Below are positions 1 through 5,117 of a DNA stretch of 5,762 nt, piece by piece. Origin of the DNA: Rhodobacteraceae bacterium UBA3087 (GTDB taxonomy: Bacteria; Pseudomonadota; Alphaproteobacteria; Rhodobacterales; Rhodobacteraceae); contig DFBF01000322.1 in NCBI GenBank assembly GCA_002367285.1, forward strand, positions 1-5,762, read 5' to 3'. A program made the translations under genes and the position numbers. Below the pieces are notes generated by a model. The model was not told the DNA's origin. It saw nothing but the letters and a program-made list of their open reading frames with translations, and did not search any database. Position 1 is the first letter of the stretch, and each line of letters begins with the position of its first letter.

Positions 1-340
1 CCTTGCGACGACCAGACAGCCACATGTGGAACCACGTCATGGCCAGAACGGACGCGCCCTTGGTCCAGGGCCAGATCATGCTCCAGGCGACGATACCAGG
101 CGTCAGAACAAGGCACAGACCAAAGATCCAGGTCGATATCATAGCCGGGTTCATGATCGCCTTTAGCAGGCGTTTTTCCATGGTCTGAAACAGCTGGTCG
201 GTGTCGCTGCCTGATCCGACTTCTTCGACATGATAGACAAACAGACGGGGAAGGTAGAACAGCCCAGCCATCCAGGCAATCACCGACACGATGTGCAGCG
301 CCTTGGCCCAGGGGTAAAACCCGATAAGAAGATCTTGCAT
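1..340 (-). CDS. hemJ: Protoporphyrinogen oxidase HemJ (3' end outside window)
   Basis: HemJ is an integral inner-membrane heme protein that oxidises protoporphyrinogen IX to protoporphyrin IX, the penultimate step of heme synthesis, in bacteria lacking HemG/HemY. The reverse strand from ATG at 340-338 reads 113 codons without a stop and leaves the window; the family is about 145 residues, so roughly the last 30 are missing. The N terminus has the family signature: YPWAKALHIVSVIAWMAG at residues 9-26, then LFYLPRLFVYH at 27-37, followed by a loop and MEKRLLKAIMNPAM at 54-67. His16, Arg32 and the Lys-Asn-Pro region are typical conserved positions. Hydrophobic segments lie at about 14-34, 68-86 and from 96 onward. 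An AAAGAAAGG-like ribosome site (minus strand, about 349-357) precedes the start. The gene points away from the putative origin. The identification rests on recognised sequence and is strong. Confidence 0.93.
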   Translation of the reverse strand, partial: MQDLLIGFYPWAKALHIVSVIAWMAGLFYLPRLFVYHVEEVGSGSDTDQLFQTMEKRLLKAIMNPAMISTWIFGLCLVLTPGIVAWSMIWPWTKGASVLAMTWFHMWLSGRRK

Positions 341-390
341 TTTCTAAGCCTTTCTTTGGACCGGTCTTGGCGTGAACCCCTCGGGCTTAC

Positions 391-433
391 TAATAATAAT
401 ATAAAGAAGATAGAAGAGATGATGATGATTTAG
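391..433 (+). other. Probable DNA unwinding element with DnaA-trio-like triplets
   Basis: The tract is about 80% A+T and free of C on the plus strand from 391 to 435. Read in threes from 391 it gives TAA x3, TAT, AAA, GAA, GAT, AGA x2, GAT x4, so eleven of the thirteen triplets to 429 have A in the middle. It ends in TAG (431-433), followed by GTCC and the perfect DnaA box at 438. The order of AT tract, A-centred triplets, short GC spacer and TGTGGATAA on the same strand matches the described Bacillus subtilis basal unwinding element. Only the TAA, AAA and TAG triplets fit the strict trio consensus (5'-[T/A]A[G/A]-3'); the GAT repeats do not. Unwinding here is inferred. Confidence 0.5.
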
Positions 434-437
434 GTCC

Positions 438-446
438 TGTGGATAA
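438..446 (-). promoter_or_regulatory. DnaA box 1 (perfect)
   Basis: TGTGGATAA on the plus strand is the exact complement of the DnaA box consensus TTATCCACA. It lies five bases after the AT-rich triplet tract and so is placed to direct DnaA loading onto the unwinding region. Confidence 0.8.
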
Positions 447-469
447 TGGGGATTAAATATCTATCCCCA
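447..469. repeat. Inverted repeat TGGGGAT / ATCCCCA
   Basis: Seven-base perfect arms at 447-453 and 463-469 flank a 9-base AT loop, directly abutting DnaA box 1. Each arm extends into a DnaA-box-like nonamer (TAATCCCCA read on the minus strand at 455-447, CTATCCCCA at 461-469), each two mismatches from TTATCCACA. It could be a pair of weak DnaA sites or a binding site for another origin protein. There is no run of T, so a terminator is unlikely. Confidence 0.5.
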
Positions 470-540
470 GTTTTATCCCGCCGGAACATCTTGTGGGGAG
501 AACTCTGTGTAAAGCCGGATTTTCTTCTGTTTTCAAATGA

Positions 541-619
541 TTAATAACCTTAAACTTTGTGGATAACTGGGTTTAAAAACCTTAAACTCTGCGGTTTTCC
601 GCCATGCAAAACTTTAAAC
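541..619. repeat. Imperfect 32-bp tandem repeat in oriC
   Basis: TTAATAACCTTAAACT (541-556) recurs as TTAAAAACCTTAAACT (573-588), 15 of 16 bases identical and exactly 32 bp apart. A third, partial copy AACTTTAAAC (610-619) lies 32 bp further on with one mismatch to AACCTTAAAC. In unit 1 the repeat runs into DnaA box 2; at the same place in unit 2 the box is degenerate (TGCGGTTTT, 590-598). A 32-bp period is about three helical turns and would put each motif on one face of the DNA. Both full copies read TTAA-N5-TTAA, which differs from the CtrA consensus TTAA-N7-TTAA in spacing. Confidence 0.65.
558..566 (-). promoter_or_regulatory. DnaA box 2 (perfect)
   Basis: TGTGGATAA is a second exact complement of TTATCCACA, in the same orientation as box 1 and 120 bp from it. 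It sits inside the first unit of the 32-bp repeat. Confidence 0.8.
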
Positions 620-632
620 CCTCCACGGTGGA

Positions 633-660
633 TTGAACTGTGAAACTGCGTTAGTGAAAT
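633..660 (+). promoter_or_regulatory. Weak candidate promoter for the maf operon
   Basis: TTGAAC (633-638) and TGAAAT (655-660) are separated by 16 bases and each match four of six positions of the sigma-70 consensus. A start near 667 would give a leader of about 80 bases before maf. It is the best candidate seen in this stretch, but it is weak and AT-rich DNA yields such matches by chance. Confidence 0.25.
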
Positions 661-728
661 CGATGAAATTGGGGGTAACTTGGAAAGACGTGAATTCCAG
701 GGAAACCGACCCCCGGAACAAACCGAAA

Positions 729-737
729 ATATCCACA
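729..737 (+). promoter_or_regulatory. DnaA box 3 (one mismatch)
   Basis: ATATCCACA differs from TTATCCACA only at the first base and is oriented opposite to boxes 1 and 2. It ends 11 bases before the maf start and touches its probable ribosome site (AGGG, 737-740). DnaA bound here would lie between any promoter in the origin and the operon. Confidence 0.55.
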
Positions 738-748
738 GGGTTGTGAAC

Positions 749-1348
749 ATGGGGCGCAAGATCACATTGGCATCAGGGTCCGAAATTCGGGCCCAATTGT
801 TGCAAAACGCCGGGGTTGAATTCGATGTCATCCCAGCGCGGATTGACGAAGATATGATCCGTCAGAGCCTTGAAGCCGAAGGGGCCAGCCCCCGTGATGT
901 GGCCGATGCCCTGGCGGAATTCAAGGCACGTAAGGTTAGCGACCGCGCCCCAGGCGCTTTGGTTCTGGGATGTGATCAGGTTGCCGAGGTCGGCGGTGAA
1001 ATCCTGTCAAAACCCGACAGCCCACAAGAGGCGATTGCACAGCTAACCCACCTGTCCGGCCAGACGCATCGCCTGCTGTCCGCTGCGGTCTTGTGTGAAG
1101 ATGGCAAACCGATCTGGCGTCATGTTGGCACGGTACGCCTGAAAATGCGTGATTTATCAAACGATTACATAGATGACTATGTTGCACGTAACTGGGACAG
1201 TATCCGCTGGTCTGTTGGGGCCTATAAGCTGGAAGAAGAAGGCGTGCGCCTGTTTTCGCGCATCGAAGGCGACTATTTCAATGTTCTGGGTTTGCCTCTG
1301 ACCGAGCTGTTATCGTATCTCATAACCCGCAAGGAGCTGGACATTTGA
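749..1348 (+). CDS. maf: Maf family nucleoside triphosphate pyrophosphatase (YceF-like)
   Basis: Maf proteins are cytoplasmic pyrophosphatases that hydrolyse non-canonical or modified NTPs to NMP and PPi (house-cleaning), and some affect septum formation. The product has 199 residues, normal for the family. LASGSEIRAQLL (7-18) is the substrate-binding N-terminal motif with Ser9, Ser11 and Arg14. LGCDQVAEVGGEILSKP (73-89) carries the catalytic Asp76 followed by Gln77. The C-terminal stretch SVGAYKLEEEGVRLFSRIEG and NVLGLPL are typical. The GxDQ version and the YKLEEEG stretch resemble E. coli YceF (7-methyl-GTP pyrophosphatase) rather than YhdE (dTTP/UTP); that substrate is inferred. I chose ATG 749 because the conserved motif follows directly and AGGG (737-740) precedes it. 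An in-frame GTG (743) and TTG (680) lie upstream, but their residues are not Maf-like. It is first gene of the operon beside the origin; its stop overlaps the aroE start. Confidence 0.93.
   Translation: MGRKITLASGSEIRAQLLQNAGVEFDVIPARIDEDMIRQSLEAEGASPRDVADALAEFKARKVSDRAPGALVLGCDQVAEVGGEILSKPDSPQEAIAQLTHLSGQTHRLLSAAVLCEDGKPIWRHVGTVRLKMRDLSNDYIDDYVARNWDSIRWSVGAYKLEEEGVRLFSRIEGDYFNVLGLPLTELLSYLITRKELDI
1331..1336 (+). promoter_or_regulatory. Strong ribosome binding site setting the aroE TTG start
   Basis: AAGGAG lies inside the last codons of maf, eight bases before TTG 1345-1347. A full-strength Shine-Dalgarno at this distance, with the AroE N terminus following at once, supports the rare TTG start. 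Confidence 0.8.
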
Positions 1349-2178
1349 GCGAGCGTAAAATCCCCCTGGCCGGTGTGATCGGCAATCCCGTGGCGCATTC
1401 GCTGTCGCCGCGTCTGCATGGTCATTGGCTGAAAACCATGGGTCTGCCGGGGCACTATATTCCGATGCGGGTCGAACGCGACAACCTTGCGGATGTCATC
1501 CGCGCCTTGCCCAAAGCGGGGTTTGTTGGCTGCAATGTGACCATTCCACACAAAGAGGCCGTGCTGGAGATCGCCGATCTGGTCACGGATCGCGCCGCGT
1601 TGATCGGGGCGGCCAATACGCTGATCTTTCGCAAGGATGGCAAGATTCATGCCGATAATACAGATGGTTACGGCTTTGTGGAAAACCTGCGACAGGGTGC
1701 GCCGGGGTGGAACCCACGGGCCGGCCATGCTGCCGTGTTCGGGGCTGGTGGGGCAGCTCGCGCCATTCTGGCGTCCTTGATTGAGGTCGGCGTGACTGAT
1801 ATTCGCCTGGCCAACCGCACCCGTGCACGTGCCGATGCGTTGCGCAATGAATTTGGCTCAAAGATCACGGTCGTCGACTGGGTACAGGCGGGCAATATGC
1901 TGGATGGCGCGGGCACGGTGGTGAACACCTCGTCTTTGGGCATGGTCGGCAATCCGGAACTGCGTGTGCCGCTGGACGGGCTCATGCCTGGCGCGGTTGT
2001 GACAGACATCGTTTACACGCCGCTGGTCACGCCCCTGCTGGAAACTGCCGCGCAAATGGGCTGTATCACGGTGGATGGCTTAGGCATGTTGTTGCATCAA
2101 GCCGTGCCGGGGTTCGAACGCTGGTTCGGGGAACGCCCTGTGGTCGATGACGCCCTGCGCAAGGCGGTGCTGGGATGA
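1345..2178 (+). CDS. aroE: Shikimate dehydrogenase (NADP+)
   Basis: AroE reduces 3-dehydroshikimate to shikimate with NADPH in the chorismate pathway for aromatic amino acids and folate. The product has 277 residues, the usual length. HSLSPRLH (18-25) gives the shikimate-binding Ser19 and Ser21. NVTIPHKE (64-71) contains the catalytic Lys70, and DNTDGYGF (104-111) the catalytic Asp107. GAGGAARA (133-140) is the dinucleotide-binding glycine loop, and NRTRARA (157-163) is the NADP-phosphate-binding motif, favouring NADP over NAD. NTSSLGM and DGLGMLLHQA follow near the C terminus as in other AroE proteins. The start is TTG 1345, fused to the maf stop as TTGA and preceded by AAGGAG. The stop overlaps the coaE start as ATGA, so translational coupling is likely on both sides. 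Confidence 0.96.
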   Translation: MSERKIPLAGVIGNPVAHSLSPRLHGHWLKTMGLPGHYIPMRVERDNLADVIRALPKAGFVGCNVTIPHKEAVLEIADLVTDRAALIGAANTLIFRKDGKIHADNTDGYGFVENLRQGAPGWNPRAGHAAVFGAGGAARAILASLIEVGVTDIRLANRTRARADALRNEFGSKITVVDWVQAGNMLDGAGTVVNTSSLGMVGNPELRVPLDGLMPGAVVTDIVYTPLVTPLLETAAQMGCITVDGLGMLLHQAVPGFERWFGERPVVDDALRKAVLG

Positions 2179-2774
2179 GCGGCGCGTTCTTGATCGGCCT
2201 GACTGGATCCATCGGCATGGGCAAAAGCACCACGGCGAAAATGTTCGCTGACGCAGGTATTCCGACCTGGGATGCAGACGCTGCCGTGCATCGCATCTAT
2301 GCCCCCGGCGGCCCGGCGGTTGAATCCATCCGGGCGGTCTGTCCCAACGCGATCATTGATGGCGGCGTGGACCGGGACCGGCTAAAGGACTGGATGGGGC
2401 ATGACGCTACGGCATTGAAACAGCTTGAAAAAATCGTGCATCCCTTGGTGGGAGAGGACCGCGCGCGGTTCATTGCGAACACGGATGCCCCGATTGTTCT
2501 GCTCGACATGCCGCTGTTGTTTGAAATCGGTGCGCATGAACAGGTCGACCTTGTTGTCGTCGTCTCGGCCCCCGCCGATGTGCAGCACGCCCGCGTCATG
2601 GCGCGTGGCACGATGAGCGAAGACCAGTTCCAGGCCATCCTGGCCAAACAGGTGCCAGATGCCCACAAACGCGCCCGCGCGGACGTGATCATTTCGACCG
2701 AAACGATGCAGGGCGCGCGCACTGCCGTTGATGAAGTCGTGGCCCATATCAAAGGAAAGCTGTCTGATGCGTGA
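2175..2774 (+). CDS. coaE: Dephospho-CoA kinase
   Basis: CoaE phosphorylates the 3'-hydroxyl of the ribose of dephospho-CoA with ATP, the last step of coenzyme A synthesis, in the cytoplasm. The product has 199 residues, as usual. GLTGSIGMGKST (8-19) is the Walker A P-loop with Lys17 and Ser18. WDADAAVH (32-39) matches the family motif, in which Asp33 or Asp35 acts in catalysis and substrate binding. A HPLV motif and DMPLLFE, the conserved central segment, follow, then the base-recognition region VVVVSAPADVQ. The ATG at 2175 overlaps the aroE stop as ATGA, which fixes the start by coupling. The 3' end overlaps dnaQ by 8 bases. All key residues are present and no defect is seen. Confidence 0.96.
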   Translation: MSGAFLIGLTGSIGMGKSTTAKMFADAGIPTWDADAAVHRIYAPGGPAVESIRAVCPNAIIDGGVDRDRLKDWMGHDATALKQLEKIVHPLVGEDRARFIANTDAPIVLLDMPLLFEIGAHEQVDLVVVVSAPADVQHARVMARGTMSEDQFQAILAKQVPDAHKRARADVIISTETMQGARTAVDEVVAHIKGKLSDA

Positions 2775-3495
2775 AATCGTGATGGATACGGAAACCACCG
2801 GGTTTGATCCGTTTTCGGGGGATCGCATCGTGGAAATCGGTGGGATTGAGCTGATCAATCACATGCCAACCGGGCGGACCTATCACCAGTATATCAACCC
2901 GCAACGCACCATGCCCGAAGGCGCGTTCAAGGTGCACGGCATCGGTTCCGACCTGTTAGAGCCGCCAAAACAGCCCGAACCCGGCGCGGTTCTGCTGCGC
3001 GATAAACCGTTGTTTGCTGCCGTCGGCAAGGACTTCATGGATTTCGTGGGTGACGCGAAACTGGTCATCCACAACGCGCCCTTCGACATGAAATTCCTGA
3101 ACTGGGAATGGGATCGGATGGGGCTGCCGAAACTGCCGATGTCACAGGCGATTGATACGCTGGAAATGGCGCGATCCCGTTTTCCGGGTGCCCAAAACAC
3201 GCTGGATGGCTTGTGCCGCCGATTTAGCATCGACAACGCTTCGCGAACCCTGCACGGCGCGTTGCTGGATTCCGAAATCCTGGCCGAAGTGTATCTGGAG
3301 CTGATCGGCGGACGTCAGCCGGGTCTGGTTCTGGGTCAATCCATCGGAGGTGGTCACGCCGAGGCGCAAGATGACTGGCGCCCACGTCCGCGCCCCGAAC
3401 CCCTGCCCCCGCGTCTTACAGACGAAGAAGCCGCCGCCCATGCAACCTTTGTAGAAGGGATGGGCGACGGCGCGTTGTGGAAAAAGTTAAGCTAA
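2767..3495 (+). CDS. dnaQ: DNA polymerase III epsilon subunit (3'-5' proofreading exonuclease)
   Basis: DnaQ is the proofreading exonuclease of the replicative polymerase III core, binding the alpha subunit. The 242 residues match the E. coli length (243). VMDTETTGFD (5-14) is ExoI with metal ligands Asp7 and Glu9. HNAPFDMKFLNWE (102-114) is ExoII with Asp107. LHGALLDSEILAEVY (162-176) is the ExoIII-epsilon form, with catalytic His163 and Asp168. A proline- and arginine-rich linker (about 203-217) leads to a short C-terminal segment ending in ALWKKLS, expected to contact the polymerase alpha subunit. The ATG at 2767 is chosen because ExoI follows at once and AAGGAAAG (2752-2759) precedes it; an in-frame ATG at 2728 would add 13 unlikely residues inside coaE. 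It is last gene of the maf operon and overlaps coaE by 8 bases. Placement beside the origin is typical of alphaproteobacteria. Confidence 0.96.
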   Translation: MREIVMDTETTGFDPFSGDRIVEIGGIELINHMPTGRTYHQYINPQRTMPEGAFKVHGIGSDLLEPPKQPEPGAVLLRDKPLFAAVGKDFMDFVGDAKLVIHNAPFDMKFLNWEWDRMGLPKLPMSQAIDTLEMARSRFPGAQNTLDGLCRRFSIDNASRTLHGALLDSEILAEVYLELIGGRQPGLVLGQSIGGGHAEAQDDWRPRPRPEPLPPRLTDEEAAAHATFVEGMGDGALWKKLS

Positions 3496-3510
3496 GTCAG
3501 AAAGTTAGCT
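3490..3510. terminator. Small dyad between convergent dnaQ and secB
   Basis: AGCTAA (3490-3495) and TTAGCT (3505-3510) form a 6-bp inverted repeat with a 9-base loop. An overlapping alternative pairs GTCAG (3496-3500) with CTGAC (3509-3513). The arms carry the final Ser codon and TAA stop of each gene (AGC TAA on both strands). No T-run follows on either side, so a bidirectional intrinsic terminator is only a possibility. Confidence 0.3.
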
Positions 3511-3996
3511 GACCGGCTGGCCTTCTTTTTCGGCTTCGGCACGGCGTTCGATCTCACGACGATACAGCGCCAGGAAATCCACGGTGTCCAGGTTCAGCGG
3601 CGGGAAACCACCGTCACGCGTTACGTCCGACACGATGCGACGCACGAAGGGGAACAACATGCGCGGGCATTCGATCATCAAGAACGGGTGGATCTGATCT
3701 TCGGGCACGTTTTCGATGTGGAAGATGCCGGCATATTCCAGTTCCAGCAAAAACAGCTGTTCGCCGCCGTTCTTGTTTTTGGACGACACGGTGAATTTGG
3801 TCATCACCTCGTACTGGTTATCTGTCGGGCGCTTTTTGGCGTCCAGCGCGACTTCGACGTTGATGTCGGGCTGAACTTCGCCCTGCACGCCCTTTTGCGC
3901 CAGGATGTTTTCAAACGACATGTCGCGGATGAATTGACCCAGGACTTGCATCTTGGGTTGAACGGGGGCTTGGGGCTGTTGGGCTTCGTCGGCCAT
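3505..3996 (-). CDS. secB: Protein-export chaperone SecB
   Basis: SecB is a cytoplasmic homotetramer that keeps preproteins unfolded and delivers them to SecA for export through SecYEG. The product has 163 residues, normal for alphaproteobacteria. The N-terminal tail is rich in Ala, Gln and Pro. It is followed by VLGQFIRDMSFENILAQKG (18-36), equivalent to the conserved strand with the KDxSFE-type motif. The middle reads as SecB beta-strands (DINVEVALDAKK; LFLLELEYAGIFHI). The segment ECPRMLFPFVRRIVSDVTRD with FPPLNLDTVDFLALY is the family's helix and peptide-binding region. The start ATG (3996-3994) follows AGGAGA on the minus strand with an 8-base spacer. The gene faces dnaQ tail to tail, and its promoter should lie in the 125-bp gap shared with idi. 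Confidence 0.95.
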   Translation of the reverse strand: MADEAQQPQAPVQPKMQVLGQFIRDMSFENILAQKGVQGEVQPDINVEVALDAKKRPTDNQYEVMTKFTVSSKNKNGGEQLFLLELEYAGIFHIENVPEDQIHPFLMIECPRMLFPFVRRIVSDVTRDGGFPPLNLDTVDFLALYRREIERRAEAEKEGQPVS

Positions 3997-4121
3997 ATCG
4001 CAAATCTCCTGCGTGAAACTTTGGTCGGGATCGTCCTTAGCAGGTCACGGGCGGGGCCTCAACAACGTGGTCCCGGCATAGGGGGTTTTCGTTGCCTGCG
4101 TGACCGGATATGTCGCGTGCC
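3997..4121. promoter_or_regulatory. Divergent secB / idi intergenic region
   Basis: This 125-bp gap must contain the secB promoter and probably that of idi. On the minus strand TTGAGG (about 4057-4062) and TAAGGA (about 4034-4039) are spaced 17 bases apart, but the second is a poor -10. A 9-bp direct repeat CCTGCGTGA occurs at 4008-4016 (complement of the secB ribosome site region) and 4095-4103, and GGTCACG (4043-4049) pairs with CGTGACC (4099-4105). No element is convincing on its own. Confidence 0.35.
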
Positions 4122-4643
4122 ATGAGCGAAATGATCCCCGCCTGGGTGAATGGCACCCTGAAACCCGTCGAAAAACTGGCCGCCCACCTGGACGGTTTGT
4201 GCCACAAGGCTGTGTCGGTTTTTGTTGTGCATGACGGTCAAACCCTGATCCAGCAACGCGCGGCGGGCAAATACCATACGCCGGGCCTGTGGGCGAACAC
4301 CTGTTGCACCCATCCGCATTGGGACGAAGACCCACGGACTTGCGCCGTTCGGCGGCTTGAACAGGAACTTGGCCTGGTCGGCGTTGATCCGATCTGGAGG
4401 GACCGGATCGAATATCGCGCCGATGTCGGCGGTGGCATGATCGAACACGAAGTTGTTGATCTGTTTGTGGCAACGCCCGAAACGCGCCCTGCCCTGGCCC
4501 TGAACCCCGATGAGGTTCAGGCGACTCGCTGGCTGTCACTGGCCGCGCTGGAGACCGAGGTTACGGCCACGCCTGAGGATTTTACCCCTTGGCTGAAGAT
4601 CTACCTGGCACAGCACAAAGGCTCAGTGTTTGGTCCAGCCTGA
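4122..4643 (+). CDS. idi: Isopentenyl-diphosphate delta-isomerase, type I (Nudix)
   Basis: Idi interconverts isopentenyl and dimethylallyl diphosphate, supplying both C5 units for quinones, carotenoids, bacteriochlorophyll tails and undecaprenol. From ATG 4122 the product has 173 residues, near the usual 175-182. KYHTPGLWANTCCTHP (50-65) contains the catalytic Cys62 and metal ligand His64. RTCAVRRLEQELG (72-84) is the Nudix-type helix. MIEHEVVDLF (106-115) supplies Glu108 and Glu110, corresponding to the acid/metal pair of E. coli Idi; His28 is a probable further metal ligand. The N terminus MSEMIPAWVNG and the C-terminal FTPWLKIYL match the R. capsulatus enzyme as I remember it. ATGs at 4110 and 4131 are possible starts; none has a strong ribosome site. 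The 3' end overlaps the opposing fxsA by 21 bases. It is flanked by unrelated housekeeping genes, not by photosynthesis genes. Confidence 0.94.
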   Translation: MSEMIPAWVNGTLKPVEKLAAHLDGLCHKAVSVFVVHDGQTLIQQRAAGKYHTPGLWANTCCTHPHWDEDPRTCAVRRLEQELGLVGVDPIWRDRIEYRADVGGGMIEHEVVDLFVATPETRPALALNPDEVQATRWLSLAALETEVTATPEDFTPWLKIYLAQHKGSVFGPA

Positions 4644-5117
4644 CGGACCCTGAACGCCCGGATGCGTTGGTTTCTTGTCCGGCGTCACATCGGTGAAATC
4701 GCCGTCAATCACGTCGTCACCTTGCGGTTGGCGATAGGTCTCTTGTTCCGCCCCCATGGTAAAGCTTTGAACTTTTACCCTTGATTTCAGGTATTTGAAA
4801 ACCGCAGAGCGCACTGGCGGGATCAGCAGGGCAAACCCGATGGCGTCCGTGAAAAACCCCGGTGTCAGCAGCAGGGCGCCAGAAAACAGGATCATCGCGC
4901 CATGGGCCAAAGGCTCGGTCGGATCGTTCAGCTGGCCAAAGCTGTCACGCAGTTGGGTCATCGCCAAAGCCCCCTGGGCGCGCACCAAACTGGTGCCCAG
5001 AATGGCCGTCACGACGACAACCGCCAGCGTTGGCCACAGCCCGATTGCGCCGCCAACCTGGATGAACAAAGCGATTTCAATCAGCGGAACCGCTACGAAC
5101 AGTGCAAAAAGCCACAT
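4623..5117 (-). CDS. fxsA: FxsA family membrane protein
   Basis: FxsA proteins are small inner-membrane proteins; E. coli FxsA overproduction relieves F-plasmid exclusion of phage T7, but the cellular role is unknown. The product has 164 residues. Hydrophobic segments lie at about 2-21 and 26-46, then 73-84 and 88-101. The hallmark LLLTPGFFTDAIGFALLIPPVR (split here as LLLTPGFF, 82-89, and IPPVR, 99-103) is well conserved. The tail is soluble and includes the recurrent VIDGDF motif (136-141), then a Pro/Gly-rich end. ATG 5117-5115 is chosen over an upstream start at 5162, because the membrane segment begins at once and GAGGA lies four bases upstream; the longer frame adds 15 polar residues covering the intergenic dyad. 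The gene is divergent from the tim44-like gene. Confidence 0.92.
   Translation of the reverse strand: MWLFALFVAVPLIEIALFIQVGGAIGLWPTLAVVVVTAILGTSLVRAQGALAMTQLRDSFGQLNDPTEPLAHGAMILFSGALLLTPGFFTDAIGFALLIPPVRSAVFKYLKSRVKVQSFTMGAEQETYRQPQGDDVIDGDFTDVTPDKKPTHPGVQGPSGWTKH

Larger units (their letters stand above)
341..748. other. oriC: Putative chromosomal replication origin (oriC)
   Basis: This 408-bp stretch has no credible gene; open frames here lack codon character and ribosome sites. It is far more AT-rich than its surroundings. It contains two perfect copies of the DnaA box TTATCCACA (438-446 and 558-566, both on the minus strand) and one copy with a single mismatch (729-737, plus strand). 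It also holds two dyad-paired sites with two mismatches each (447-455 and 461-469), a 42-bp tract of about 80% A+T (391-432), and an imperfect 32-bp tandem repeat (541-619). In Caulobacter and many other alphaproteobacteria oriC lies in this gene neighbourhood (hem gene on one side; maf, aroE, coaE, dnaQ on the other), so both sequence and context agree. Exact limits are not determined. The 3' part must also carry the promoter of the maf operon. Confidence 0.78.

Noticed and set aside
391..429. TAA and GAT microsatellite
   Set aside because: Only three to four exact units of each; position next to a DnaA box explains the AT-rich triplets better than slippage alone.
230..433. Rightward 67-residue frame antisense to the hemJ start
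   Set aside because: The opposite strand is clearly HemJ, and the C-terminal part translates the AT-rich triplet tract into low-complexity residues.
541..553. CtrA binding sites in the origin (TTAA pairs)
   Set aside because: The two TTAA halves are 5 bases apart instead of the 7 of the CtrA consensus, so I report a repeat and not a CtrA site.
680..748. 23-residue N-terminal extension of Maf from TTG 680
   Set aside because: The family begins just before LASGS; the extension is unlike Maf, has no good ribosome site and would cover DnaA box 3.
550..831. Leftward 93-residue open frame across the origin and maf start
   Set aside because: It crosses two DnaA-binding regions and the maf start, its residues resemble no family, and no ribosome site precedes it; it is a shadow.
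3688..4125. Rightward 145-residue frame antisense to secB
   Set aside because: SecB is unmistakable on the other strand, and this frame has biased shadow composition and no recognisable motif.
4045..4539. Leftward frames antisense to idi
   Set aside because: They lie opposite the conserved Idi catalytic motifs and are Arg/Pro/Gly-rich as expected for shadows of high-G+C genes.
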